A program made the position numbers and the translations under genes. A stretch of DNA of 39,860 nucleotides from RGIG6353 sp964650465 (GTDB lineage Bacteria > Bacillota > Clostridia > Oscillospirales > SIG627): NCBI GenBank assembly GCA_964650465.1, contig CAZYTA010000023.1:1-39860 (forward strand), written 5' to 3'. Every line of letters starts with the position of its first letter. Positions within the stretch are counted from its first letter, which is position 1. The notes beneath the pieces are model-generated. The model was not told the origin of the DNA and searched no databases. It worked only from the letters and a program-made list of their open reading frames with translations. Positions 7,811 to 15,196 of the stretch are shown piece after piece.

Positions 7811-8932
7811 ATGGCAAATAAAACACCAATAGTTCCCCGCGAAGAAAAAGCAGACATCAACGAACTCATCATAAAAGCAAGAAAAAAAGGTACTCTTGAC
7901 AGCGACGAAATACTTGAAGTTATTGAGTCGAATTCATTGAGTGACGAAGAAACCGACAAGCTGTATGCACGGCTTGAAGAGTTGGGAATAGAAGTGACTG
8001 TTCCCGATATTCCCGATGACCTCCCAGATTTTGAGAGTTTTGACGGAGAGGAAGAGCCCTTTGACCCCGAAGAGGACATGGACGCACTTCTTGCAAGCGA
8101 TGCTATGCCCATCGAGGACCATGTAAAAATGTACCTCAAGGACATCGGTAAAATAAAGCTTCTTTCCGCTGAGGAGGAAATCGAGCTTGCAAAGAGAATA
8201 GCCGAGGGAGATATTGAGGCAAGAAATACGCTTGTGGAAGCGAATTTGCGTCTTGTTGTAAGTATTGCAAAGCGATACATAGGACGCGGAATGGGACTTC
8301 TTGACCTTATACAGGAGGGAAATTCCGGTCTTATAAAGGCTGTGGAAAAGTTTGACTACACAAAGGGATATAAGTTTTCTACCTATGCTACTTGGTGGAT
8401 AAGACAGGCGATAACACGAGCTCTTGCCGACCAGTCCAGAACCATCAGAATTCCTGTTCATATGGTAGAAACCATGCACAGAATACAAAGATGCTCCAGA
8501 CAGATATTGCAGGAAAAGGGCAGGGAGGCTACTGTTGATGAAATTGCAGAGCTTTCGGGAATGCAGGCGGACAAGGTTCGCGAGATAATGCAGATTGCTC
8601 AGGAGCCTATATCTATTGACAGCCCTGTGGGTGAGGATGAGGAGAGCAGTATAGGTGAATTTATAGCTGATGAAACATCTCCCGAACCCGATGAGATAGT
8701 CGGAAAGACGATGCTTCGAGAGCAGATAAGCGAAGTGCTCAAAACCCTTACCGAGAGGGAGGAAAATGTAATCCGAATGAGATTTGGACTTGACGACGGA
8801 GTCCCAAGGACTCTCGAAGAGGTGGGAAAAGCGTTTAATATTACAAGGGAACGTATACGTCAGATAGAAGCAAAGGCACTCCGTAAGCTTCGCCATCCCA
8901 CAAGAATATCAAAATTCAAAGGCTTTAGATAA
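7811..8932 (+). CDS. RNA polymerase sigma-70 factor, RpoD type (first of a tandem pair)
   Basis: A 373-residue group 1/2 sigma factor. It has an acidic N-terminal region 1.1-like segment (1-95), region 1.2 from about 98 (MPIEDHVKMYLKDIGKI), the full region 2 with YATWWIRQAITRALADQ (-10 recognition and melting), region 3, and region 4.2 with NITRERIRQIEAKALRKLR (-35 recognition). It starts 24 nt after dnaG with AAAGGAAAAGG upstream. Compared with the next gene it ends in TRISKFKGFR rather than the usual RpoD ending, and has Ser172 in GNSGL where a hydrophobic residue is normal. Near-identity in the DNA-contacting regions suggests similar promoter choice. It may be an alternative primary-like sigma; which copy is the essential one is not certain. 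Confidence 0.93.
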   Translation: MANKTPIVPREEKADINELIIKARKKGTLDSDEILEVIESNSLSDEETDKLYARLEELGIEVTVPDIPDDLPDFESFDGEEEPFDPEEDMDALLASDAMPIEDHVKMYLKDIGKIKLLSAEEEIELAKRIAEGDIEARNTLVEANLRLVVSIAKRYIGRGMGLLDLIQEGNSGLIKAVEKFDYTKGYKFSTYATWWIRQAITRALADQSRTIRIPVHMVETMHRIQRCSRQILQEKGREATVDEIAELSGMQADKVREIMQIAQEPISIDSPVGEDEESSIGEFIADETSPEPDEIVGKTMLREQISEVLKTLTEREENVIRMRFGLDDGVPRTLEEVGKAFNITRERIRQIEAKALRKLRHPTRISKFKGFR

Positions 8933-8986
8933 TAAGTAAATACACAAAAGACAACGGCATACAAAGAAAGGGACAACGCAAAAACT

Positions 8987-10138
8987 ATGAACAGCAACAA
9001 TTTGGAGAAAGACACAGAAATTACAGCACAGGAAAACTCAAAGGACATCAAGGACATGAAACCCGAGATAATGGCATTTATCAATAAGATAAAGCAAAGA
9101 GGCTCGGTTACTCCGCTTGAAATAATGGAGGCACTTGACAGCATCGACATCGACGCCGAAATGATGGACAAGATTTATGAAATAATGGAGTCCATGGGTA
9201 TTGAGATAGTGGATTCCTATCTTGACCTTGAAAACTTTGATGATATCGAAGAGGTGGAAACTCTTGAAACCTCCGAGGATATGGAGAATGCTCTTGCAAG
9301 CGAAGGACTTGCAATAGAGGACCATGTCAGAATGTATCTCAAGGAGATTGGAAAGGTGCCGCTTCTTGAAACGGAAAAAGAAATAGAGCTTTCGCAGAGG
9401 ATGCTGGAAGGCGATGAAAAGGCAAAGGAGCTTCTTGTGGAGGCAAATCTCCGTCTTGTTGTAAGCATTGCAAAAAGATATATGGGCAGAGGTATGTATT
9501 TCCTTGACCTCATACAGGAGGGCAACCTCGGACTTATGAAGGCTGTGGAAAAATTCGATTATACAAAGGGATATAAGTTTTCAACTTATGCTACATGGTG
9601 GATAAGACAGGCAATTACACGAGCTATTGCAGACCAGGCAAGAACAATAAGAATCCCCGTTCACATGGTAGAAACAATACATAAGGTTCAAAGAGCCTCC
9701 AGACAGATATTGCAGGAAAAGGGACATGATGCATCTCCGGAAGAAATTTCCGAGGCAATAAATATGCCCGTGGATAAGGTTCGTGATATACTTAAGGTAG
9801 CTCAGGAGCCCGTGTCCTTGGAAACTCCCATAGGCGAAGAAGAGGACAGCCATCTTGGTGATTTCATACCCGATGATGAAGCACCTGCGCCTGCCGATGC
9901 TGTAAGCTACACATTGCTGCGCGAGCAGCTTGATGAGGTATTAAGCACCCTTACCAACCGCGAAAAGAGTGTTTTGAAGCTCAGATTCGGCTTGGAGGAT
10001 GGAAGAACACGCACTCTTGAAGAGGTGGGCAAGGAGTTCAATATCACAAGAGAGCGTATACGTCAAATAGAGGCAAAGGCGCTTCGTAAGCTTCGACATC
10101 CCAGCCGTTCAAAGAAGCTTCGCGACTATCTTGATTAA
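8987..10138 (+). CDS. rpoD: RNA polymerase sigma factor RpoD (second, canonical copy)
   Basis: A 383-residue sigma factor with the complete RpoD architecture: a region 1.1-like N-terminus (1-100), region 1.2 (LAIEDHVRMYLKEIGKV), region 2 with LIQEGNLGLMKAVEKFDY and YATWWIRQAITRAIADQ, region 3, and region 4 ending in KLRHPSRSKKLRDYLD, the standard RpoD C-terminus. It is therefore the better candidate for the primary sigma-A. It begins 54 nt after its paralogue. The Shine-Dalgarno (AAAGGGA) is about 14 nt from the ATG, which is weak; an in-frame ATG 23 codons downstream has an AAGG nearby but would cut the N-terminal region. Confidence 0.95.
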   Translation: MNSNNLEKDTEITAQENSKDIKDMKPEIMAFINKIKQRGSVTPLEIMEALDSIDIDAEMMDKIYEIMESMGIEIVDSYLDLENFDDIEEVETLETSEDMENALASEGLAIEDHVRMYLKEIGKVPLLETEKEIELSQRMLEGDEKAKELLVEANLRLVVSIAKRYMGRGMYFLDLIQEGNLGLMKAVEKFDYTKGYKFSTYATWWIRQAITRAIADQARTIRIPVHMVETIHKVQRASRQILQEKGHDASPEEISEAINMPVDKVRDILKVAQEPVSLETPIGEEEDSHLGDFIPDDEAPAPADAVSYTLLREQLDEVLSTLTNREKSVLKLRFGLEDGRTRTLEEVGKEFNITRERIRQIEAKALRKLRHPSRSKKLRDYLD

Positions 10139-10148
10139 GGAGTGCTTT

Positions 10149-10841
10149 ATGAAAACAGTCGGAATTATATGTGCAATGGATAAGGAAATTGCATACTTAC
10201 GTGAAAAATTCAATGCTTCTCTTCTGGATGAAAAATTTCAGATATATCAGGCTTTTTACGGCGGTAAAAAAATAATTGCGTGCGTATCGGGTATCGGAAA
10301 GGTAAACAGTGCGGTATCGGCACAGCGAATAATTTTCAAGTATTCACCGGATTGTATTATAAATGTGGGAATTGCAGGCGGACTTGACAAAAGCTTGTCT
10401 GTTCTTGATATGGTTATTGCACAGGACACGATGTATCATGACTTTTCTCCGTTATCCTTGCTTGAAGAGGAAAACAATCTGGGAACCTCTGTGTTCAAAT
10501 GCGATGAAAAACTTGTCAGGCTTGCAGAAAAAGCTTGCCTTCAGATGAAAGAGAACGGAAAAATCAAAAACTTCGTTAAGGGAAGAATTCTCAGCGGAGA
10601 CTGCTTTGTGGAAAGTGATGAGCTCAGTCGGCGTCTCAGGGATGAAATGCACGGCGCCTGTGTGGAAATGGAGGGCGCATCTATTTCGCAAACCTGTATT
10701 CTGAACGGTGTCCCCTTTTTGGTTCTGAGAAGTATTTCTGATTTTGCTGACAGTAATGCCGGCATGAGCTATGACAGCTTTGCCTCTGCGGCGGCTGAAC
10801 AGGCAGGGGAGGCACTGCAGGGAATTATTAATGGATTGTAA
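10149..10841 (+). CDS. mtnN: 5'-methylthioadenosine/S-adenosylhomocysteine nucleosidase
   Basis: A 230-residue enzyme, the usual length, that cleaves the glycosidic bond of methylthioadenosine and S-adenosylhomocysteine, removing by-products of SAM use. Visible features are the N-terminal GIICAMDKEI with the acid Glu, NVGIAGG, the substrate loop in CVEMEGAS, and the catalytic Asp in RSISDFAD. I chose the ATG at 10149 because AAGGAG lies 6 nt upstream and the family begins at this point; the frame extends back to a TTG at 10131 inside rpoD, which is unlikely. It follows rpoD by 10 nt and is probably cotranscribed with it. Confidence 0.95.
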   Translation: MKTVGIICAMDKEIAYLREKFNASLLDEKFQIYQAFYGGKKIIACVSGIGKVNSAVSAQRIIFKYSPDCIINVGIAGGLDKSLSVLDMVIAQDTMYHDFSPLSLLEEENNLGTSVFKCDEKLVRLAEKACLQMKENGKIKNFVKGRILSGDCFVESDELSRRLRDEMHGACVEMEGASISQTCILNGVPFLVLRSISDFADSNAGMSYDSFASAAAEQAGEALQGIINGL

Positions 10842-10874
10842 ATATTGCAATAATTGTGATATTCTATAAATTAT

Positions 10875-10896
10875 TACCCGCTTAATTGGGTATTTT
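10875..10896 (+). terminator. Possible weak terminator after mtnN
   Basis: TACCC (10875-10879) and GGGTA (10888-10892) form a 5-bp stem followed by TTTT. It is short, but it sits just before the promoter of the next transcription unit. Confidence 0.35.
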
Positions 10897-10901
10897 CTTA
10901 C

Positions 10902-10930
10902 TTGACATAATCAAAACAATAGTGTAAAAT
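10902..10930 (+). promoter_or_regulatory. Promoter of the solute-binding lipoprotein gene
   Basis: TTGACA (10902-10907), 17 bases, TAAAAT (10925-10930). It lies about 55 bases before the start codon, which has GAGGAGG upstream. This indicates independent, strong expression from the dnaG-rpoD unit. Confidence 0.85.
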
Positions 10931-10985
10931 AGTTTTGTTTATGATACAGTAACTTTGCTTTGTATTTAAATGAGGAGGTTTTCCA

Positions 10986-13013
10986 ATGAAAAACAAGATT
11001 ATAAGCTGGTTGCTTCTTGCTTCTGTCTTTATGTCGGTGCTGCTTACATCATGCTCTGATGTTGATACAGGCTACGAGGAAGAAACAAGTACGATCCCTG
11101 ATATCACACTTACCCTTTACGGTATCAAGGAAGAGGGTACAACAGATGAGGCGATTGACCTTGTAGAAGCAGAAATCAACAGATACACACAGGACAAGTA
11201 CAAGACAACTGTAGAGCTTCATTTCTTATCCGATGAGGAGTATGACCAGACTATAGAGGATGCTTTTGTTAAGATACAGGAGCAGACCGAGCGTAACGAG
11301 CTTGCAGAGAGAGCGGCAACAGCTGCTGCAAAGGCTGCAAGAGAGGCTGCAAAGTCTTTGCCCATCGAGGAGCAGAAGGAAAAGAAGAGAGCTCAGAGAG
11401 AGTACGAGAAGTGGGCTGAATTACAGGGAGAAAATCTGGACTCTGCTGTTGATGTTGAAATGTCCGATGACGTACAGCTCGATCTTTTCATGGTGAATGA
11501 TTACGAATATTATTCCGAGCTTGTAGAGCGTGAGCTTATTACAGACATATCAAGCGCGGTAACAGGTACATACAGTCTTATTACTAAGTTTGTTAATCCT
11601 ACCATACTCAGCGTTGCCAAGGTAAACAATATGTACTATGGCGTTCCTGCCAACAGACTTATGGGTTCGGGCAAGGCAGGTTATTACTATGCCTTCAGAA
11701 CAGACCTTGTTGACAAGTACGGTTATACCATGACAGAGGTTCCCGCTCTTAACCTCAGTACTATTGACGTATGGCTTGAGAGCATCGTGGCAGGCGGCGA
11801 GGATGTAGTTCCTTTCTTCGCACCTCCTACAGTTATCCAGAACTTTGACTATTATATGGATAACATGGTTGATTATCCCGCATACGGTACAAAGAATCTT
11901 GAGGCTACAGGTACAACCTCTACAAATATCCAGCCTATCCTTTACGGTAACAACCAGCTTAATGCTATGGACGTTCCCGTTGCATATTTCCACTTCAGAA
12001 AGATGTACAGATACCGCACACTCGGATATTTTGCGCCCGAAGGCTCAGATCCCAAGACTACAGATTTCGCTGTAGGTGTATTCCATGGCACTCTTGATGA
12101 AGTAAAGGCACAACTTGGAGACAAGGCTGACCAGTACACATATGCTACATTTGCATATCCCAGAGTTGTCACAGAGGACCTCTTTGGTTCCACTTTCGTT
12201 GTAAGCTCATCATGTAAGTATCCTACCCGTGCCGTACAGCTTATTTGCGGCTTCTGTACAGATGAAAAACTCCGTAACCTTATTACCTACGGTGTTGAGG
12301 ATGTACATTACGAGGTGAACGATGACGGCGAGACAATAACAAAGCTCACAAATGATTACAACATTGGCTTTGAGACTTATGGTAACTCGCTTATCGGTTA
12401 TGTTCCCGAAGAGCTTGGAGCAACATATCAGGCTGATGCTATTGAGAAGAACAAGAATATCAAGTCAAGTGCTTTCGTTGGATATACTCATGCTCTTGAA
12501 GAGGTAGACGTTAAGGCATTTGAAGAGATAAACAAGGTAGTCGGTGAGTATATTGACGGTCTCATGAACGGTTATGACGTTAGCGGAATGGAAGACGTAA
12601 ACGGAAACGGAACTGTTGATATCGATGACGTATTTGCCGAAATTACAACAAGGCTTGGTAAAGACGAGGATGTCCTCGGTGTATATCCCGATTCCAAGGA
12701 TGGCGAGGATTACGAAGAGCCTTACCTCAGACTTATGGGAAGCCTTGACAGCAACTTCTCTACATTTGCAGGCTCACGTCCCGGCGGTACCGTGGTGATT
12801 GATAACAACATTATCACCAAGGAGGAGCAGGAGAGAAGAGAAGCTCTTCTTGCTACAGAAGAAACCGTTGAGGGTGAAGTAACAGACCCTGCGCTTGAAG
12901 GTGAGACACCTGTTGAAGGTGAAGCTCCCGCAGAGGGCGAGGCTGCAGAGGGTGAAACTCCTGCAGAAGAAGTTCCCGCAGCTGCAGAGGGCGAGACAGC
13001 CGTTGCGGAATAA
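10986..13013 (+). CDS. Extracellular sugar-type solute-binding lipoprotein
   Basis: A 675-residue exported protein. It has a signal peptide with lipobox LLTSC, so Cys23 should be lipidated and anchor it to the outer face of the membrane. The body resembles large family-1 ABC solute-binding proteins. It includes an Ala/Glu/Lys-rich helical insertion (about 90-150) and an EF-hand/dockerin-like calcium loop, DVNGNGTVDIDD, at 537-548. The last ~50 residues are a low-complexity Glu/Gly/Pro/Ala tail. There is no permease or ATPase nearby, so it is an orphan binding protein. It could serve one of the two permease pairs at 30776-39649; that is speculation. Lysine is nearly always AAG, suggesting high expression. 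The ligand is unknown. Confidence 0.85.
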   Translation: MKNKIISWLLLASVFMSVLLTSCSDVDTGYEEETSTIPDITLTLYGIKEEGTTDEAIDLVEAEINRYTQDKYKTTVELHFLSDEEYDQTIEDAFVKIQEQTERNELAERAATAAAKAAREAAKSLPIEEQKEKKRAQREYEKWAELQGENLDSAVDVEMSDDVQLDLFMVNDYEYYSELVERELITDISSAVTGTYSLITKFVNPTILSVAKVNNMYYGVPANRLMGSGKAGYYYAFRTDLVDKYGYTMTEVPALNLSTIDVWLESIVAGGEDVVPFFAPPTVIQNFDYYMDNMVDYPAYGTKNLEATGTTSTNIQPILYGNNQLNAMDVPVAYFHFRKMYRYRTLGYFAPEGSDPKTTDFAVGVFHGTLDEVKAQLGDKADQYTYATFAYPRVVTEDLFGSTFVVSSSCKYPTRAVQLICGFCTDEKLRNLITYGVEDVHYEVNDDGETITKLTNDYNIGFETYGNSLIGYVPEELGATYQADAIEKNKNIKSSAFVGYTHALEEVDVKAFEEINKVVGEYIDGLMNGYDVSGMEDVNGNGTVDIDDVFAEITTRLGKDEDVLGVYPDSKDGEDYEEPYLRLMGSLDSNFSTFAGSRPGGTVVIDNNIITKEEQERREALLATEETVEGEVTDPALEGETPVEGEAPAEGEAAEGETPAEEVPAAAEGETAVAE

Positions 13014-13030
13014 TTGAGAATAAAAGTCCG

Positions 13031-13062
13031 GTGGCACTGACTTATTCAGTGCCACTTACTTT
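13031..13062 (+). terminator. Terminator after the solute-binding lipoprotein gene
   Basis: A perfect 10-bp stem, GTGGCACTGA (13031-13040) with TCAGTGCCAC (13046-13055), and a 5-base loop. The following tract TTACTTTG is only moderately T-rich. It begins 18 nt after the stop codon. Confidence 0.75.
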
Positions 13063-13101
13063 GAAACTTCAAAATATACAAAAGAAAAAATAAAAAAACT
13101 A

Positions 13102-13130
13102 TTGACATTTCGGTCAAATATCTGTATAAT
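13102..13130 (+). promoter_or_regulatory. Consensus promoter of rpmH
   Basis: TTGACA (13102-13107), 17 bases, TATAAT (13125-13130), immediately upstream of rpmH with a leader of about 60 nt and an AAAGGAGGT ribosome-binding site. A full-consensus promoter fits a ribosomal protein gene. Confidence 0.92.
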
Positions 13131-13196
13131 GATATGCGACGAAAAAATTGACAGAGCAGGACTCCCTGCCGTGATAGAAATAAAGGAGGTGTAGAT

Positions 13197-13331
13197 ATGA
13201 AAAGAACATACCAGCCTAAGAAGAGACAGAGAAAGATGGAGCACGGATTTCGTAAGAGAATGAAGACTGCTAACGGAAGAAAGGTTCTCAAGAGACGCAG
13301 AGCAAAGGGAAGAGCACGTCTCACATACTAA
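13197..13331 (+). CDS. rpmH: 50S ribosomal protein L34
   Basis: A 44-residue, very basic protein starting MKRTYQPKKRQRKMEHGFR and ending RAKGRARLTY, the hallmark sequence and length of L34. The ATG at 13197 follows AAAGGAGGTG. It has its own consensus promoter and leads the rpmH-rnpA-yidD-yidC-jag cluster. In most Firmicutes dnaA lies just upstream of rpmH in divergent orientation; here a sugar-binding lipoprotein gene is there instead. Confidence 0.98.
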   Translation: MKRTYQPKKRQRKMEHGFRKRMKTANGRKVLKRRRAKGRARLTY

Positions 13332-13336
13332 GCTTT

Positions 13337-13442
13337 GTGTAAAAGGATACACTGATGTGTAATATGATAAACCGCCGTGGATGACCGATCCCATATATTA
13401 TTTTAGTATGCGGGCTGGCTCAGTTCGGGGGTTTTCCTTTTT
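13337..13442 (+). promoter_or_regulatory. Structured rpmH-rnpA intergenic region, possible attenuator
   Basis: GTGTA (13337-13341), TACAC (13348-13352) and GTGTA (13357-13361) can form two mutually exclusive hairpins. Downstream, AAACCGCCG (13369-13377) pairs with CGGGGGTTT (13426-13434) with one mismatch. These arms enclose a second hairpin in which CCCATA (13390-13395) pairs with TATG-GGG (13407-13413, one bulged C). A pyrimidine tract with five T's ends at 13442. This could lower read-through from rpmH into rnpA, which needs far fewer transcripts. The function is inferred from structure and position only. Confidence 0.5.
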
Positions 13443-13459
13443 GTTGAGACTTAAAATTT

Positions 13460-13822
13460 ATGGAAAAAATTTTTACTATTAAAAATAATGCTACTTTTAC
13501 AAGAATGTACAGAGCTAAAAGCTCTCCTCAAAGTACTGTGGTAGTTTATTTTAAACGTAATCCCAATCTAAAAAAAGCTCATATTGGTATTACAACAAGC
13601 AAAAAGCTGGGCGGTGCCGTGCAGCGAAACCGTGCACGCCGTCTTATCCGTGAAGCGTACCGTACCCTTGTTTTGGAGGGAACGGGGATAAACAACACTC
13701 CGTATTACTATGTTTTTGTAGCGAGAAGCAAATGCTTTTCGAAAAAGAATCATATGCAGAATGTGTATAATGATATGAAACGGGCATTCTGTGAAATCGG
13801 AATTATCGGTGAACAGGAATGA
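13460..13822 (+). CDS. rnpA: Ribonuclease P protein component
   Basis: A 120-residue basic protein that binds RNase P RNA and helps it cleave tRNA 5' leaders. The RNR motif region RNRARRLIREAYR (about 54-66) and the upstream HIGITTSKKLGGAV are the family signatures. The ATG at 13460 has no clear Shine-Dalgarno sequence, unlike nearly every neighbour, so initiation may be weak. The stop overlaps the yidD start (ATGA at 13819-13822), indicating coupled translation of yidD. Confidence 0.96.
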   Translation: MEKIFTIKNNATFTRMYRAKSSPQSTVVVYFKRNPNLKKAHIGITTSKKLGGAVQRNRARRLIREAYRTLVLEGTGINNTPYYYVFVARSKCFSKKNHMQNVYNDMKRAFCEIGIIGEQE

Positions 13823-14028
13823 AGTATGTTTTTATTTTTTTGGTAAAGCTTTACCGTAAGCTGATTTCGCCGCTCTTTCCTCCTTGTTGCCGTTTCACTC
13901 CCACTTGTTCGGAGTATGCAATTCAGGCATTTGAGAAACACGGAGCCGTTAAGGGGCTCTTTCTCGCTGTATGGAGAATTTTGAGATGCAATCCATTTTG
14001 CAAGGGCGGACACGACCCTGTGCCGTAA
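13819..14028 (+). CDS. yidD: Membrane protein insertion efficiency factor YidD
   Basis: A 69-residue protein with the YidD sequence pattern YRKLISPLFPPCCRFTPTCS and the later ILRCNPFCKGGHDPVP. The three conserved cysteine positions are present. It is peripheral at the inner face of the membrane and helps YidC insert proteins. It overlaps rnpA by 4 nt and lies 21 nt before yidC, the standard gene order. Confidence 0.96.
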   Translation: MKYVFIFLVKLYRKLISPLFPPCCRFTPTCSEYAIQAFEKHGAVKGLFLAVWRILRCNPFCKGGHDPVP

Positions 14029-14049
14029 TAAATTTAAAGGAGCAGAAAA

Positions 14050-15159
14050 TTGAATTATATTTATAAAGCCTTTGGCTTCCTGATGAAGATATGCTATGAT
14101 ATCTTTGAAAATTTCGGTGGCTACGCAATAGCACTTCTTGCATTTTCACTTATTGTACAGATAATCCTTTTCCCTTTTGGCATAAAGCAACAGAAAAATT
14201 CACAAAAACAGGCTAAGCTTCGCCCCAAGGAAGCTGCTATCCGTAAAAAGTATGCGGGCAGAAATGACCGCGAAACTCAGATGAAGATGAACGAGGAGAT
14301 ACAGAAGCTGTATCAGGAGGAGAATTTCAGCCCTTTTTCAGGCTGTCTCCCTCTTCTTATTCAGTTTCCAATCCTCATTGCACTTTTCTATGTTATACAG
14401 AGACCTCTTTCCTATATTTCAGGTATGGACGAAAGTCTCATAATGGAGATAAAGACGGCTGTAGAAGGCATTTCCGCAAGTTTTTCGGAAAAGTATGCCG
14501 CGATGGATGTCAAGCAGCTGTCACAGTTTGAAATACCCCTTATCAGAGAGATACTTGATAACTTTGATGCGGTAAAGCTGACGGTTCCTGCAATTGCTGA
14601 TTATATCATACCCAATTTCTCAATGTTCGGAAGCTTTATGGACCTTTCAATGACACCTTGGGCAGCTTTTGACGGACAGATACAGCTTATAATTATTCCC
14701 GTTATTACTTTCCTTTCAGCATATTTCGGACAGAAGCTTACACGAAAGTTCACATACCAGACTCAGCAAGCGGCAGAGGCAGAATCAAGCATGAAGCTGA
14801 TGAATATTATGATGCCTCTTTTCTCGGCATACCTTGCTTTCCGTTGGCCTGCGGTTATGGGTCTTTACTGGACATACAGAAGTATTCTTTCCTTTGTACA
14901 GCAAGTACTTCTCAGCCGTATGTTCCCCATTCCGGTTATGACAGAAAAGGAGCTTAAGGAAGCAGAAAAGGCATATGCCGCACAAAATAAGGCAAAGCCC
15001 TATAAGGCATCTGAAAATCAGGGCAGAAAGTCACTTATTTTCGATGATGATGAAGAGACAGAAGCTTTGCCTGAAACACAGAACAAGAGTATCGTGTCCG
15101 ACAGCGACGAGGAAGAACCTAAAGGAGATTCGATAATCCCCAAGGCTCCTCTCAAGTGA
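14050..15159 (+). CDS. yidC: Membrane protein insertase YidC/Oxa1
   Basis: A 369-residue polytopic protein with the Gram-positive type core: the first core membrane segment at about 25-45, a charged cytoplasmic coiled hairpin (about 50-95), SGCLPLLIQFPILIALFYV (about 97-115), and further segments near 205, 255 and 280. The charged C-terminal tail ends at 369. The start is TTG at 14050 with AAAGGAG 7 nt upstream. There is no N-terminal signal peptide or lipobox, unlike Bacillus SpoIIIJ. The position in the first core segment where YidC proteins carry a basic residue (Arg73 in Bacillus, Arg366 in E. coli) is Gln37 here (LIVQIILFP). Confidence 0.95.
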   Translation: MNYIYKAFGFLMKICYDIFENFGGYAIALLAFSLIVQIILFPFGIKQQKNSQKQAKLRPKEAAIRKKYAGRNDRETQMKMNEEIQKLYQEENFSPFSGCLPLLIQFPILIALFYVIQRPLSYISGMDESLIMEIKTAVEGISASFSEKYAAMDVKQLSQFEIPLIREILDNFDAVKLTVPAIADYIIPNFSMFGSFMDLSMTPWAAFDGQIQLIIIPVITFLSAYFGQKLTRKFTYQTQQAAEAESSMKLMNIMMPLFSAYLAFRWPAVMGLYWTYRSILSFVQQVLLSRMFPIPVMTEKELKEAEKAYAAQNKAKPYKASENQGRKSLIFDDDEETEALPETQNKSIVSDSDEEEPKGDSIIPKAPLK

Positions 15160-15196
15160 TTGGACGTAATATAAATATCACAGGAGGAAATATCCA

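Noticed and set aside
7934..8896. Long minus-strand reading frame opposite the first sigma factor gene
   Set aside because: It is the antisense shadow of a well-conserved sigma factor, with no ribosome-binding site or recognisable domain. Similar shadows opposite rpoD, mnmG, comM and the ABC-F gene were dropped for the same reason.
10131..10148. TTG start for mtnN inside the rpoD stop region
   Set aside because: ATG 10149 has AAGGAG at proper spacing and matches the family N-terminus.
10183..10194. AGGAAATTGCAT inside mtnN, identical to the start box of the intergenic repeat
   Set aside because: It encodes the conserved DKEIAYL stretch of MtnN in frame, is not preceded by a terminator, and none of the other repeat boxes follow. 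Coincidence is the simplest reading.
10842..13196. Replication origin next to rpmH
   Set aside because: No cluster of TTATCCACA-type DnaA boxes and no dnaA gene were seen, although gene order around rpmH would lead one to expect them.
13332..13459. Possible tRNA or small RNA gene between rpmH and rnpA
   Set aside because: GGGCTGGCTCAGTTCG resembles part of a tRNA D arm by eye, but no acceptor stem, anticodon arm or T arm can be assembled. It is better described as a structured intergenic region.
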